DNA of 64,000 nt from Paramecium tetraurelia (taxonomy: Eukaryota > Ciliophora > Oligohymenophorea > Peniculida > Parameciidae), in the NCBI RefSeq assembly GCF_000165425.1, contig NW_001799122.1, positions 257,454 through 321,453 of the forward strand, written 5' to 3'. Of the stretch, positions 1 to 10,325 are shown piece by piece (position 1 is the first letter of the stretch; every line of letters begins with the position of its first letter). The notes under the pieces are model-generated. The model had not been told where the DNA came from and ran no database searches. It saw nothing but the letters and a program-made list of their open reading frames with translations. Made by a program: the position numbers and the translations under genes.

Positions 1-133
1 ATGATAGCAATAGCCTTCCAATTTGCATTATATTCTCCTATTCTGTGTATTCTTCTAGCTACAATAGAATTTTCATTGACATTTCAATTTCCTTATTGTG
101 ACTTAATAACTATTCTTCAAATAATATACTCAT
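1..133 (-). CDS. Partial hypothetical gene running off the left edge
   Basis: On the minus strand an ATG at 133 opens a frame without TGA to the window edge, about 44 codons. The peptide begins MSILFEEQLLSHNKE and is rich in Glu, Gln, Leu and Met, so it looks helical and coiled-coil-like. Two in-frame TAG codons and one TAA are read as Gln. The region is AT-rich and short, so chance cannot be excluded, and another minus-strand frame also looks protein-like. No family is recognised. The rest of the gene would lie to the left of the window. Confidence 0.3.
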
Positions 134-267
134 TTAATATAAGATATAATTATTAATATTTTTAAAGTGATTGTTATTCTAAAATTTCCTAGCATTTTGA
201 TAACAATAGTCGAACATAGGTTGTATCATCATTTAATGTTTCATTCAATTATAATTAAAAAATATTT

Positions 268-1013
268 ATGAACAACAATTACATTTTGCTTTATGGAAGT
301 CTATCAGGTTTTTTTTCTGAAATTGTAGGAAACTTATTAAATTTTTGGACATATACAGGGTATTATCATTCTTGTAATCCCTTTTTGACAAACAGATTAT
401 TTGAGAAATGGGATGAGAAAAAAAAGTAAAATATCAATTTGTTCATAGATTTATTCGAATTAGTTTTCTAAAAGAATAAGGCCTCAAAAGATTAATAACT
501 AAACTGTTAAATGATGCAAAGTGGAGCGCAATAGCATGGGGTTCTAGATTTTATATAACAGAAAGCTTAAGGATAAACATAACTAAAGAAAATTCAAATC
601 TTACGCATTTAAGGTATTTTACATATAAAGAAGTTAATTTCTACATTCTTTTATATTTGGAAGCGCTGCACAACTTTGCTTCTCATCAATATTATAAATA
701 CGGAATTTTCTTCAAAGTAAATCATTCACTAGGTTCTACTTTACCTCTTGCTAAACAATATTTTTTGGAACATTTATTGGGTATTTACTTTCTGATTTAA
801 ATAGAACTCATGATATGCTCTAAAGGATTTTTAAAAAGGATGATGACAAAAAAATTTAAATGGTTTAAAACTATTGCATTGCTTAATTTTCATTTTTTAT
901 GGGTAGTTCTTCATATTCACTATTATACTATATTTTAAAGAAATAAAGGTTAAATGAAATTTATATAGAACGACTATTATTTTCTAAAGAAGGGGCAGCT
1001 CTATTTCTTTTGA
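268..1013 (+). CDS. Uncertain membrane-protein-like gene, possibly degenerate
   Basis: An ATG at 268 opens MNNNYILLYGSLSG, a glycine-spaced hydrophobic segment that could be a membrane helix. A 23-nt GT...AG intron at 426-448 joins it to a frame reading FIRISFLKEQGLKRL and later LPLAKQYFLEHLL, ending at TGA 1011-1013. Small-residue spacing and a following basic loop vaguely recall mitochondrial carriers, but the PxD/ExxK/R signature is not visible, so I do not assign that family. A plausible 24-nt intron near 780-803 and a competing frame after about 830 (SSYSLLYYILKKQR) suggest either more introns or decay. Treat the model as approximate. Confidence 0.3.
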
Positions 1014-1765
1014 TTGGCTTTCTTCAAGAGATGGGAAAGCGTGATTTAATTTTTATTCTAACAATTAATATTTAAACAATGTAGTTGAAATATTAAATCG
1101 ATTATCATTATTAATTGTTAAAGAAAATTTTTAAATATATAATATTTATTTTAAGGACAATTACTTCTAATTAAATTAAAGATTCAAAAGCAAATTGTTT
1201 ACAATCCCGTTTAAATTGAATGAATTTATCTTCAAATTAGCGAAACACTCAAGATATCAACCTGTAATAATTTTACCAAACGATTTAGCTTCTAATTATA
1301 ACATAACTTGATATTTAATAATTTGTCCTTAAATTTGTTGATTCGTCAAATTTGAAATTAGCTTAATACTTTTAGACTAAGAAATATGTATTAATTGAAA
1401 TTTTATACATATTTCTCAAGTTGGATTCTCATCAGAATAACTTGATTTGACATTTTTCTAATAATATCTTTACTAATCTAACAGCACAAATTATCTATTC
1501 AAATATTATATTTCTAATGACATTGGGTTTAGAATGATCAACCATGAAGATATGCATCCTATAAAGATGGTACTTAAACAGGAGATCTTGATATTAAAAA
1601 GTCAATTAATGTTCTCAAAATTGTACTTATTTAGCCAGAGATATATAATTACTGAATTATTTGAGACTTAATTTTATTACTGTATTTAAATTAAACTAAG
1701 AATATAACTAATCAGCTGAAAGAAAAGTAGAATTTGATCACAATAAATATGAATCTATTTGATGT
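1014..1765. other. AT-rich stretch with broken coding-like pieces
   Basis: Several short open pieces lie here, for example one reading YKDGT then GDLDIKKSINVLK near 1560-1620, but they change frame and meet TGA codons that no well-formed small intron removes. This fits either intergenic DNA or an eroded gene. I see no RNA gene or repeat. Confidence 0.3.
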
Positions 1766-2182
1766 ATGCGATTTAATAATCTTTATTCTAATTCAGAAGG
1801 TGGTAAAAAAGATGATGATGAAAAGGAAAGTTATTAAGAGCTCAAAGGGTATAGGGGGTACCTAATAATGAATTTTATGTTTATATTATATTATATTGTC
1901 ACTAAAACAAAGAAATAAACCAAAAATTAAGAACAATTAAGACATATAGTCAATTTAGAATAAGATATTAAGAAGTTAGGTGATGTTTATAAAAAAGTAA
2001 ATATAAAATTAAATCTTATGTGCAGTTTCAAGGAATTAATTGAAATAATGACCCATACTATCCTAGATGAACCGAACCTACTTAAGTAAAAATCAGATGA
2101 AAATCTATGGAGAAAAATTATCTATGATTTTTCAGAGTAATTAATTAGATATGATGGTAGAATAATCTTTATTTAAAATTGA
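1766..2182 (+). CDS. Hypothetical protein fragment, 138 codons, possibly pseudogene
   Basis: An ATG at 1766 opens 139 codons to TGA at 2180-2182. The peptide has an acidic and basic start (GGKKDDDEKE), a hydrophobic patch (NFMFILYYIV) and a helical tail containing WRKIIYDFSEQLIRYDGR. The same frame continues upstream beyond an in-frame TGA at 1760-1762 as LNQEYNQSAERKVEFDHNK, so the ATG may be only an internal methionine of an older, longer gene. No family is recognised. Confidence 0.3.
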
Positions 2183-2475
2183 TTCTATTTATTTATTCAT
2201 ATAATCATGAATTGCCTCTAATATCTTGGGTTAAAATCTTAAGAGTCTCGATTGATCAGCAGAAAATGCTAACTTGTTGAGAGAAAGATAAAAAATGAGA
2301 AGAATGGAAAATTGAGCAGCCACTTAATTCAAAATATTATTAGCTTAGCTTTGAAGTATATGTTTATCATTTTCAACATACTTTGTTTAATTTTGACAGA
2401 CTTATGATTTTGATAACTTTAAATTTAAAGTGAATTATATTGTAACAATAAATATTATATTATTAAATTTGAAAT

Positions 2476-3250
2476 ATGTTTAATAACAATAATGCTTAAA
2501 GCTAAAGACTTAAAGTTCTTAATAATGAGAATAGGAATACTTAAGAAGGCTACTTTAAATAAGATAAAGAAAATTATTATAAGCAATGGGAATAGAATTT
2601 GAATTAGAGGGAATCTTAGGTATTTAAATCAGTCATATATAGTTTAGTTAGAATAAAAGTATAAGGAATTGAAAAATTACTCAAAAAAATTAAAGGTTAA
2701 AAGTGATGAAATTGTAAAATAAAAGTTAGAATTGGGAGAAAAAATAGAGAGATATAATAGACTATTGGAATAGATAATCTAAGTTTAATTTTCAGAAAGA
2801 CAAGTCAATAGAGCTGGTTCATTAACACCGAATACTAGTAAGACAAGAATAAATAAAAGTGGAATCAACGAATGTTAACAAAGAGTGGCAAATTTATTGT
2901 AAAAAATTAGACACACAAGCAAGACTAATTTAAAAACTCAATAATTTTCTTACTTTGGAAATAATTCTGATTATGAGGAAATCCTCTTTAGTAAAAGACA
3001 AAACCATTCTACTTCTTTCACAGGAATTATGAATGTAAGTGCGCAAGATTAAACAAATTAATAGCATCAATAATAATAATTATAAAATGAAACTTAGTAA
3101 TAAGAAGATAAAAACTAAAAATAAAGTATGCTTTCTTGTGAAAATGAGTTATTGAATCATTAAACCTAATTATAGCAAATGGAATAGAACTAAAAGCATT
3201 TTTATTCAAAGGTTTATGAAGAGATGAATAAATTAAAATAATAACTTTGA
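2476..3250 (+). CDS. Coiled-coil protein, unknown function
   Basis: This gene encodes about 248 residues with one 28-nt intron at 2620-2647. The start ATG at 2476 begins MFNNNNAQSQRLKVLNN and the stop is TGA 3248-3250. After the intron the protein reads LEQKYKELKNYSKKLKVK, a clear heptad-like coiled coil, then a Ser/Thr/Asn-rich middle (AGSLTPNTSKTR) and a C-terminal region with runs of Gln encoded by TAA, TAG and CAA. Removing the intron is required to keep the frame. Composition suggests a cytoskeletal or scaffold protein, but that is only inference. It stands alone, with weak coding regions upstream and a 700-bp gap downstream. Confidence 0.7.
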
Positions 3251-3947
3251 TTGAATAAATACAAATAATATATATTATAAACAATGCTATATTACTTTTC
3301 CATGTTTTCATATTAAATATAAAGCTAGTTATTATGTACATCCTTAATTTTTCATAATGAGTTTAGATATCCTTTACTGATTATGAAAAACTGATGTCAC
3401 AATACGAAATGATATTCGAATTTCATAAGATTTATTAAAAATGAAGAGAGTTTTAAATTGACTTTGATTTGAAATAAGAAGTATTAGAGTAATTGTTTTT
3501 ATTACTCTAAATAAAGTTGATTATATTTAATTAAAGATGCATTATGTTAAATTAAATTGTTAAAAGAAATCAATATCAACCTATAATAGTTGATAGCATG
3601 TTTTAAACAACATTGCGAAACTAACACTATAAGGATTTGTAAAACTAATCACACTATTAAGAGTGTAATTAATATATAAAAATATAAAATAATATAAATA
3701 AGGATGATTAAAAGTAAGTGAAAATCAAAAATAAGAGGTTATTGAAAAAATAATAAATATTAATAGTTATTGGAAATGGAGGATTAACAACAAATAAAAA
3801 TTAAGAATAGATATTTTAAATAAATATAAAACCTTATAGATATTAAAATATCTTCGTAGATTATAGCATTAAGGCATAATCATTAGTAATGTTGTTAGAC
3901 TCATATTTTATATTAATGAATTATGATGATGATATTTTGATTGATGC
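3251..3947. other. Intergenic, AT-rich
   Basis: About 700 bp between the coiled-coil gene and NDUFS6. The sequence is dominated by A/T runs with scattered TGA codons in all frames. I recognise no gene, repeat or RNA here. Confidence 0.5.
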
Positions 3948-4328
3948 TCAATGATGATGTGATCCATGTCCTTTCTTAACATACTATAAGCCACAATATT
4001 TGCAAGTTTAAGGTGTTCCTTCAGTTCTTGTGTCTAATTTGATGTAAACTTGGGGATGTCCTGCATTAATATGAGTGCCACCCTTAAATAATAAATTAGT
4101 GGAATACCAAGCATCTCACAACATCTTAATCTACTTCAATAACTGGAATTTTATGAATAAATTCTTCAGCTCTGCTTTTATGAGTTTGGAGTGATTTCTT
4201 GATATAATTCATAATACTTTATGGGTTTGATCATAATCCAACCATTTGTGTTATGCTAAACTAGTGTAAGATTTCACAACCTATGAAAATTGGGCAGTCT
4301 TTGCCAATTGCATGCATCGTTGCAGCAT
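3948..4328 (-). CDS. NDUFS6: NADH dehydrogenase (complex I) 13 kDa Zn subunit, NDUFS6
   Basis: A 111-residue protein on the minus strand, start ATG at 4328, stop TGA at 3948-3950, with introns of 20 nt (4198-4217) and 25 nt (4083-4107). The C-terminal half carries the family hallmark: IPVIEVD, then GGTHINAGHPQVYIKLD, then TCKYCGLQYVKKGHG and a final HHH. The Cys/His set is the zinc site of the NDUFS6 family, which sits in the matrix arm of respiratory complex I and is needed for late assembly. The N-terminus (MLQRCMQLAKTAQFSQVVK) is basic and amphipathic, as expected for a mitochondrial presequence. Length is close to the family norm. It lies 65 bp downstream of a same-strand coiled-coil gene. 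Confidence 0.9.
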
Positions 4329-4393
4329 ATTATAATTAAATATTTATATATAAATAACTCAATTTATTGGCAAATACCAATATACTTTGTGAG

Positions 4394-5230
4394 TCACTTA
4401 ATTTATTTATAATCACTAGATTTATTACTAATGATCTTTTAATTTTTGAGATTATCCAACTCAGCTTATAAAGCCATCAATTCTTCCTATTTTTCATGAA
4501 ATTCCCTAAAAAATCTATTGAGTATAACTTACTTATTTTATTCTATAAACTTTCTCCTCCAAGTGTTTACTTCATCAACTAAATATTTCTATTTCTCCTC
4601 TAAATTAATAGTTTAGTCCTCCAATTATGCATGAAGTTCAGATATATATAGATTGGCATTTTCTAATTCTTTATCCTTTTCAGCTAATTGTTTATCATAG
4701 CCATCAATTATGCTTTATTTAGTCTCTGCTTTCTCTTCCAACTATTAAATTTCCTCTTACAATATTTTTATGGTATTAACCAACTATTAAATCTAACTAT
4801 AAGCTTGAGATAATTCACTCTCTACATCCTCATCTTATTATTTCAATTATTATTCTTCTTCTAGAATTTTAATCTTCCTTTATAATTCTTAAACTTTTAT
4901 TCTCCAAGGTTCCTCAATTTTTTACAAATCCACAAGATTCATTTATTTTTTATGAGTAATGTTAGATTGAGATGTATGGAATCTTTAACGTGTAGGTTGA
5001 TCCCAAATTGGACGACACACACTTCCATTGTTATTTATTGGAAAAATAGTTCTATTTTATTACTATGAAAAACTAGTTTATAACTATTGTTAAAATGGTT
5101 GTTAAACATTTGGTTGAATTTAATTTTAGAATGATTGTTGAGAAACTATCTTTATTGTTGGCTATGAAATTTATTATAATTAAGTTGAAAATCCTACTCC
5201 ATATGTGGGTTAATAAATTTATTATCTCAT
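4394..5230 (-). CDS. Gln/Asn-rich coiled-coil protein
   Basis: About 269 residues, ATG at 5230, TGA at 4394-4396, one 27-nt intron at 4506-4532. Residues 1-60 are rich in Gln and Asn (PTYGVGFSTQLQQISQ; VQQPFQQQLQTSFSQQQ). From about residue 90 to the end it is a long coiled coil (VDLQKIEEPWRIKVQELQRK; then repeated LEEK and ELxxA heptads). An in-frame TGA lies upstream with no other ATG between, which fixes the start. The ATG overlaps the TGA of the next upstream gene by 4 nt (5227-5230). This resembles centrosomal, basal-body or cytoskeletal scaffold proteins in general form only; no family is assigned. Confidence 0.75.
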
Positions 5231-5699
5231 ATATATTAAAAATAATTAAATACTAAATATGTGAATTTTTCAAAAAATTTTTGAGGTAGAGTGCCGTGAG
5301 TTATGGCTGGTAATTTGTTGTTCACTTGAGTATTACTTTACTTTATTTGTAATACATTTTGAACAGGCTGCTCTTCTTCTTCGTCAAATTTTTATTTTTT
5401 ATTTTATTTTTTTTTATTGTTTTTTTCAAAGCTTTAGGATATTTTGGTTACTGAAGTAACTCACTAGCAAGACCTCGATATACTATTAAAAATATTCCAA
5501 TTAAACCTTTCTTTACAACATTCAATTTATTATGGGATTCATTAAATAGAACCAAATTTAAATGTTTTAATTCTCTTTATACTCTAAATTACAAAACCAA
5601 TATTAAATAATATACTATAATTATATATACTCTAATACGTAAGATAACTTTTATTGATCTTATGATAATTCTAAATATACTCGAATTCTACATGAGCAT
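5227..5699 (-). CDS. Small putative membrane protein
   Basis: A 150-residue model: ATG at 5699, TGA at 5227-5229, one 20-nt intron starting GTAACC. The N-terminal part is basic and hydrophobic (VYIIIVYYLILVLQF), followed by a second hydrophobic stretch (LIGIFLIVYRGLASELL), then a lysine-rich linker (FEKNNKKKQNKKQKFDEEEE) and a short tail. Two membrane helices with a highly charged cytosolic or matrix tail are likely. The intron restores a single frame and the total is divisible by three, which supports the model. Its stop codon overlaps the next gene's start by 4 nt, unusual for a eukaryote. The family is unknown. Confidence 0.55.
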
Positions 5700-5852
5700 T
5701 CAAAATGCTTTAAATACTTTAAATAAGAAATATATTTGATTAATTCATTTTATATATTTATTTATATCATAATTAATCAATATTCCTTTTCTGAATATAA
5801 TTCATAAAAATCAGGTGTAAAAATTAAATAATATTTATATATTTTCAAATCA

Positions 5853-6209
5853 ATGAGCTTTTAAGTATAAATAAACCAATAAATTAGACAACCGATTCAA
5901 AAAAAGAAGAATTCAGAAAGTACTTAGAAAAAGCAGGAGTCATTGATCAATTGACAAGAGTTTTAGTAGGATTATATGAAGAACCTGAAAAACCTAATAA
6001 TGCCATTGAGTAAATTTTAGAATTACATTTAGCTATGTCAAAAAGTATTTAGGATCTCCAGTCGATATCGACGTTGACAAGTTGAAATTAGAATATGAGA
6101 AATTGAAAGATGAAAACATTAGATTAAAGAGAGAAGTTGCTGAATTAAAAAAAGAAGTAATTAAGATCAAAATATCTAGTTATAAGCAGCCTAACAAGAA
6201 TAAAATTGA
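5853..6209 (+). CDS. MYCBP: AMY-1 / c-Myc-binding protein (MYCBP) homologue
   Basis: A 95-residue protein with three 23-nt introns (5865-5887, 6010-6032, 6157-6179). The spliced product reads TTDSKKEEFRKYLEKAGVID, then LTRVLVGLYEEPEKPNNAID, then VKKYLGSPVDID and a C-terminal coiled coil (LKLEYEKLKDENIRLKREV). This matches human MYCBP/AMY-1 almost segment by segment and in length. In animals AMY-1 binds Myc and A-kinase anchoring proteins; in ciliated cells the family is associated with flagellar radial-spoke and AKAP-type dimerisation modules, so an axonemal role is more likely here than a Myc role (inference). Without intron 3 the frame would run on as a non-conserved hydrophobic tail. Confidence 0.9.
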
Positions 6210-6332
6210 TGAATTATACAAAATATTTAATTATTTCGCTAATCAGTTTCCATATTTTATTATTTTAAATCCTTTATTATTCATATATTAAAAAACAATG
6301 AAAATTTATTTTTGATAAGTTTACTCTAATAA

Positions 6333-6764
6333 TCATTTTAAAAGAGGACCAACAATAGGTTTGTAGTCATACAGTAACTTTATTTCTCCATCAAAAATGC
6401 CACATTATTCTAGAGTCTTTTTTGGATCCAAAACCTAAAATGAGATTAAGTTTTACATCTTCAGGACTAAATCTATCACGACAAACTGATATTCCAGAAA
6501 TAGCACCTTAATGCATTTTTGAAATTTCTTCATGAATTTGTTCAACTCTTGTTGTTATAGGCACCTATCGATGAAAACTAATAATACTCTGATTTTCAAA
6601 GTGAATAGATCGGTTACAGGATGTACCAACTTTATTATCAAGTCTACTTTCGGAGTAACAATATCTGGATTCTCATACTATGGAATATTGAAGATAGAGG
6701 GTAAATATTCCTCTTTCTTCTTTGACTTTTTCGATTTTTTTGATTTTTTCTTTTTAGGTGGCAT
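6333..6764 (-). CDS. Small basic protein with ubiquitin-like fold
   Basis: A 128-residue protein: ATG at 6764, TGA at 6333-6335, introns of 23 nt (6565-6587) and 22 nt (6435-6456). Residues 1-17 are almost pure Lys/Ser (MPPKKKKSKKSKKSKKK), a likely nuclear or microtubule-binding tail. The rest has the alternating pattern of a beta-grasp domain: VPITTRVEQIHEEISKMHQG, then SPEDVLDPKKTLEQCGIFDG, then EIKLLYDYKPI. The phrase leading to 'C-G-I-x-D-G' resembles the end of ubiquitin-like domains ('L-x-x-Y-x-I-x-x-G'). I cannot name the exact family. It is convergent with the AMY-1 gene, 123 bp away. Confidence 0.75.
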
Positions 6765-7190
6765 TGTTAATTAAATTATAAAATAAATATTAAGAAATTT
6801 AAAACCTGAAATACATCTCAAGAACAGTGATATGTTAAATTATGATATTTTATATTTGTTACTTTGATAAATTTCTCTATAATATTTAAGATCTAAATAA
6901 ATTCCTTCATTTTGGTATTATTTTAACTAATTTATTAAGTTCTTATAAGCATCTATTTAGGATTTTTATATACTGTATCAATATATATATAAAATATTAG
7001 AGATTTATATAACAATTTAATACTTATCTAAAAGATACAATTTAATATTAATTATTTAAAGATGATCTTAAAGGGAAATACAAATTTTTATGTATAATCT
7101 TCAATTTTTTATAATAATAAAATGATATTGTTAATCTTTATAATAATAGTAATGTAAAAAAGGTATAATAAAACGAAAAATATAGATGAA
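6765..7190. other. Intergenic, AT-rich
   Basis: About 425 bp between the divergent ubiquitin-like gene and the 3' end of the pseudophosphatase gene. It holds A/T-rich sequence with no recognisable gene. The part next to 6764 should contain the promoter of the ubiquitin-like gene. Confidence 0.5.
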
Positions 7191-9819
7191 TCAAAGCATT
7201 TTCCAACTATTTTTGCCTTAAAAAGTTTATGATATATTTTATAATGAATTAGAGGAATCTTGATCTTTTGATATTCCAGGAGAAGAGTTCCTTACCTTCT
7301 ATCTTACATTAGCTGAATTATTTGGTTTATTTTTTGTTTCATCTAAATATTAGTATAAAAACATACTTTTAATGGCAGGTGAAAAAGTCCTTGTGTTTAC
7401 AGTGGATGGTTTTTAGACCAACGTAAAACTGGTGGATGAAATATTGTCTTTTGCTTTCCTAATAATTAAATTATAAAGATTACACTTATTTTTATGATTA
7501 TGTTTTCTCAGTTAGTTCTTATAAAACTCGTATTGGTTAATTTTTAACAAACTAAGCTTGACTTTTTGTTAAATTTTAAGGAGATATGAGCTTTTTAAAT
7601 TGATTTAAATCTGAAACTACCCCTTTAGTTGACTATTTCTAATCAGCTTCAATTGCAGAATTGCTATTGTTATTAAAACTACTATTATTTTGAACTTGGT
7701 TTGCACTTTAGTTCAAATATTTATCCTAAAAGGAATTATTTGGTTTCTATTAATTTCTTAATGTTGATGCAGCCTATCTTCTACATTAAACATTTCTTAA
7801 ATAAATTTGAGAGCTTGATTGTGGTAAAGGGGGACCTTACTAAGTTACTTTTTTGACTGCATCCTTTTAAAATGGAGATAAGCTATCCTTTTTTGTTTAA
7901 TTTATTGCTCTGAACCCATCTTTAACTTCAGCACTATTTGGTCTATTTTTGAAATCTGCATTACCTTAATTTTTAGTTAAGGAAGTGCTTCTTTCTTAAA
8001 CTTTTACTAAATTCAATCCAGAAGGATTGGCAACAACAGATACATCATTAATTTAAGCATTTTATTTTTAAATGCATGATTAGGATTATGATGATTTTAT
8101 CTAATTCTTTTATTACAATTATTAAAACTTCTGATAACTAGATTGCAATTAAGATATTGATTAAGTGAGTGTTTTTTATATTTCAGAATGTTTTGTAGAA
8201 TTCATTTACTAAATCATTGTAGGACTAATTAATTATTCTAATTTACTCTTTTATTGGGCATTATTTTATTATAAGAATAACTGTTATTAAGTTGTATTTG
8301 ATTATGCTGTTAATTGAGTAGTTTATGATTATAATGACTATTTGTCCATATTTGAGATTGTCTCTTATTATTTATTAAAATAATTAAGTGATTGTTAAAC
8401 TTAATTTTTGAACTCTTAAAAATTCGTTAAAATAGAAGGTTAATTGTCCTTTTATTTAACTGAGCTTGGTCGATTGTTAGTATTGTTTTCTGCTTAATTT
8501 TTTTTGTCTTCATTCTATTACAAAGAATTGCTTCTGATTCCAGTTGCAGGATTAGCCTATGCTTGAAATTACAGCAAATTAGTTGCAATTTAAGAAATTG
8601 CTTAGGTGTTTTGATTTTCAATTTAAGGTTTAACTAAATTATTAATTAAAGGGTTTTTCTTAGCATTTTGTTCTTATTATTATTGAGGAGTTCTCGTTTT
8701 CATTGCACAATGCATCAATAGATTTTAAAATGAAGGATTATTTGTAAGATTTGCAGATGTAATGTTAGAATTCAATTACAAATCACTTTAATCTTATTAT
8801 TAAGATTTACTACTAGCGGATCTTACTTAAGGTGCAGTATTTGAACTCTTTGGAAAATTGGACTAAATTTATGGTTATTTGGGTGGTTATACTAGAGATT
8901 AGTTCTTTTATGCTCCCTAATTAAAGTTTAACATTTACTTTTAGAATTGATGGTGTGGTTGGATCGATTTTTAAATTGATTTCAGAAACAGGTACAAAAT
9001 CAGGAGAGCCAGAGTATACAATGGTTGCTAATGATATATTTTCTTTATTGATTTGATCTTTCCATTTTATTTTCTGATTAGTAGCTTTTCCTAAGACTCC
9101 CTTGAAAATACAAAATGAGTTTATACTTGTTTTGCTTAGAGATTTGTATATATTTCATCCACAGGTCCATTGTGTGAATTTAGGAATGTATTTCTAATGA
9201 TTAATTCATCCTGCACTTGGGAAGGGTTCTATTCATCAGTAGTTAACTCATTCCAAGAGGCTGTTCTTTTTGGTCCTTATTTGGTCATCCTATTTTCTAA
9301 TGCATTCAGCTGATAAAAGAATGATGCTCTGATTTCAAGATCTGGCCTCCTTGAATTCAAATATTCAAGAGTTTTATACAGTGTCCATGAATACCTATTA
9401 AATTTAAATATTTAACGAACTTTTTCATAAAATATGCAGCAAGTACACAACAAGCTCTACTCTGTCCTCTAACTGAATGGACCAAGCAACTCTCTCCCTA
9501 TTGAAAACATTCTTCTATGAATGTAAATATTTTATTAACATTTTCACTTCTTTCATCAAATAAAACCTAGATATATCATTTTTAATGAATACCTCATTAT
9601 CTTACTCCAACCAATTAAATGTTAAATACTTTGCACCCATCAATGTCCATTTATTTTATACTTCCGTTCCAGCACAATTTATTATATGAGTGACTTTATT
9701 TGTCATAATGAATTCACGATCCTTTATTGAATCAAATACCAAACCTAAGATGCATATTCATCTCCAATAAACAACCCATCCTTTATTTTTATAGCTCCTA
9801 CTATTTGGTTCTATGCCAT
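7191..9819 (-). CDS. Dual-specificity pseudophosphatase with long Q/N-rich tail
   Basis: About 826 residues, ATG at 9819, TGA at 7191-7193. Introns: 9722-9744, 9567-9592, 9395-9420, 9101-9126, 8917-8938 and 7459-7483; a further possible 24-nt intron is 7343-7366. Residues 1-160 form a DSP/tyrosine-phosphatase domain: IKIKDGLFIGDEYAS, VTHIINCAGTEV, YLTFNWLEQDNEVLFDE, then the P-loop VHSVRGQSRACC and TLYKTLEYLNSRRPD. In active enzymes the loop is HCxxGxxR; here the cysteine is serine, so catalysis is not expected, as in STYX-type proteins. The remaining 650 residues are low-complexity, rich in Gln, Asn and Ser, with no domain I recognise. The likely role is binding phosphoprotein partners, perhaps in a regulatory scaffold (inference). 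Confidence 0.8.
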
Positions 9820-9909
9820 ATTAAAAAATTTAAATTATTATTATTAAACTTAACTCTTCTCAAGAGATCAATAAAATTTATTTTTACATTCCTTTTTTTA
9901 AATCAATTT

Positions 9910-10224
9910 TCAAAAGAAATCATTGATTTTAAATAAAATAGGATAATTCTCCAATCCATCACAACTACAATTCTTTTGGTCTATTATCAAATAAGTTGGA
10001 TCACAAAAACATTTATACAAAGACTAGCTTAATTTTAATTAAATAAAAGTGTTGTAAAATTTATCATAGGTAAAATATCTAAATAACATAAAATGAAATA
10101 TTCTGAATGACTGGTCAAATATATTATTTTTTAAAGTAAGAATCTGTTTAGATAAATCAATTTAAGTATTCATTTCTAATTTAAATTTAGTCGACAAGTA
10201 GAAAGCCTTATCCCACAATATCAT
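9910..10224 (-). CDS. Small hypothetical protein, cysteine-bearing C-terminus
   Basis: An intronless 104-codon ORF: ATG at 10224 (MILWDKAFYLSTKFKLE), TGA at 9910-9912. It is hydrophobic and aromatic-rich (IFHFMLFRYFTYDKFY) and ends with a Cys cluster (CFCDPTYLI, then CSCDG). It sits 90 bp upstream of the pseudophosphatase start on the same strand and 101 bp from the divergent COPI gene. The continuous frame and clustered cysteines favour a real gene, but no family is recognised and it could be a remnant of a longer gene. Confidence 0.45.
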
Positions 10225-10325
10225 ATAATAAAGAAAAGTGTTCTTAATTAAATTATGTATATCATAAGAAAAAGGATAATTGTATTATATATATATTGAT
10301 TCAATAAAAATTAATTAAAATCAGA

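Noticed and set aside
268-1013. Mitochondrial carrier assignment for the first plus-strand gene
   Set aside because: Only a glycine-spaced helix and basic loop fit; the PxD/ExxK/R signatures are not seen.
6082-6291. Extended C-terminus of the AMY-1 homologue reading into a hydrophobic tail
   Set aside because: A 23-nt intron at 6157-6179 gives a protein of the normal family length; the tail is unspliced intron and downstream DNA.
6532-6774. Plus-strand ORF ending FFDFFDFFDFFF
   Set aside because: Antisense of the Lys/Ser-rich start of the ubiquitin-like gene.
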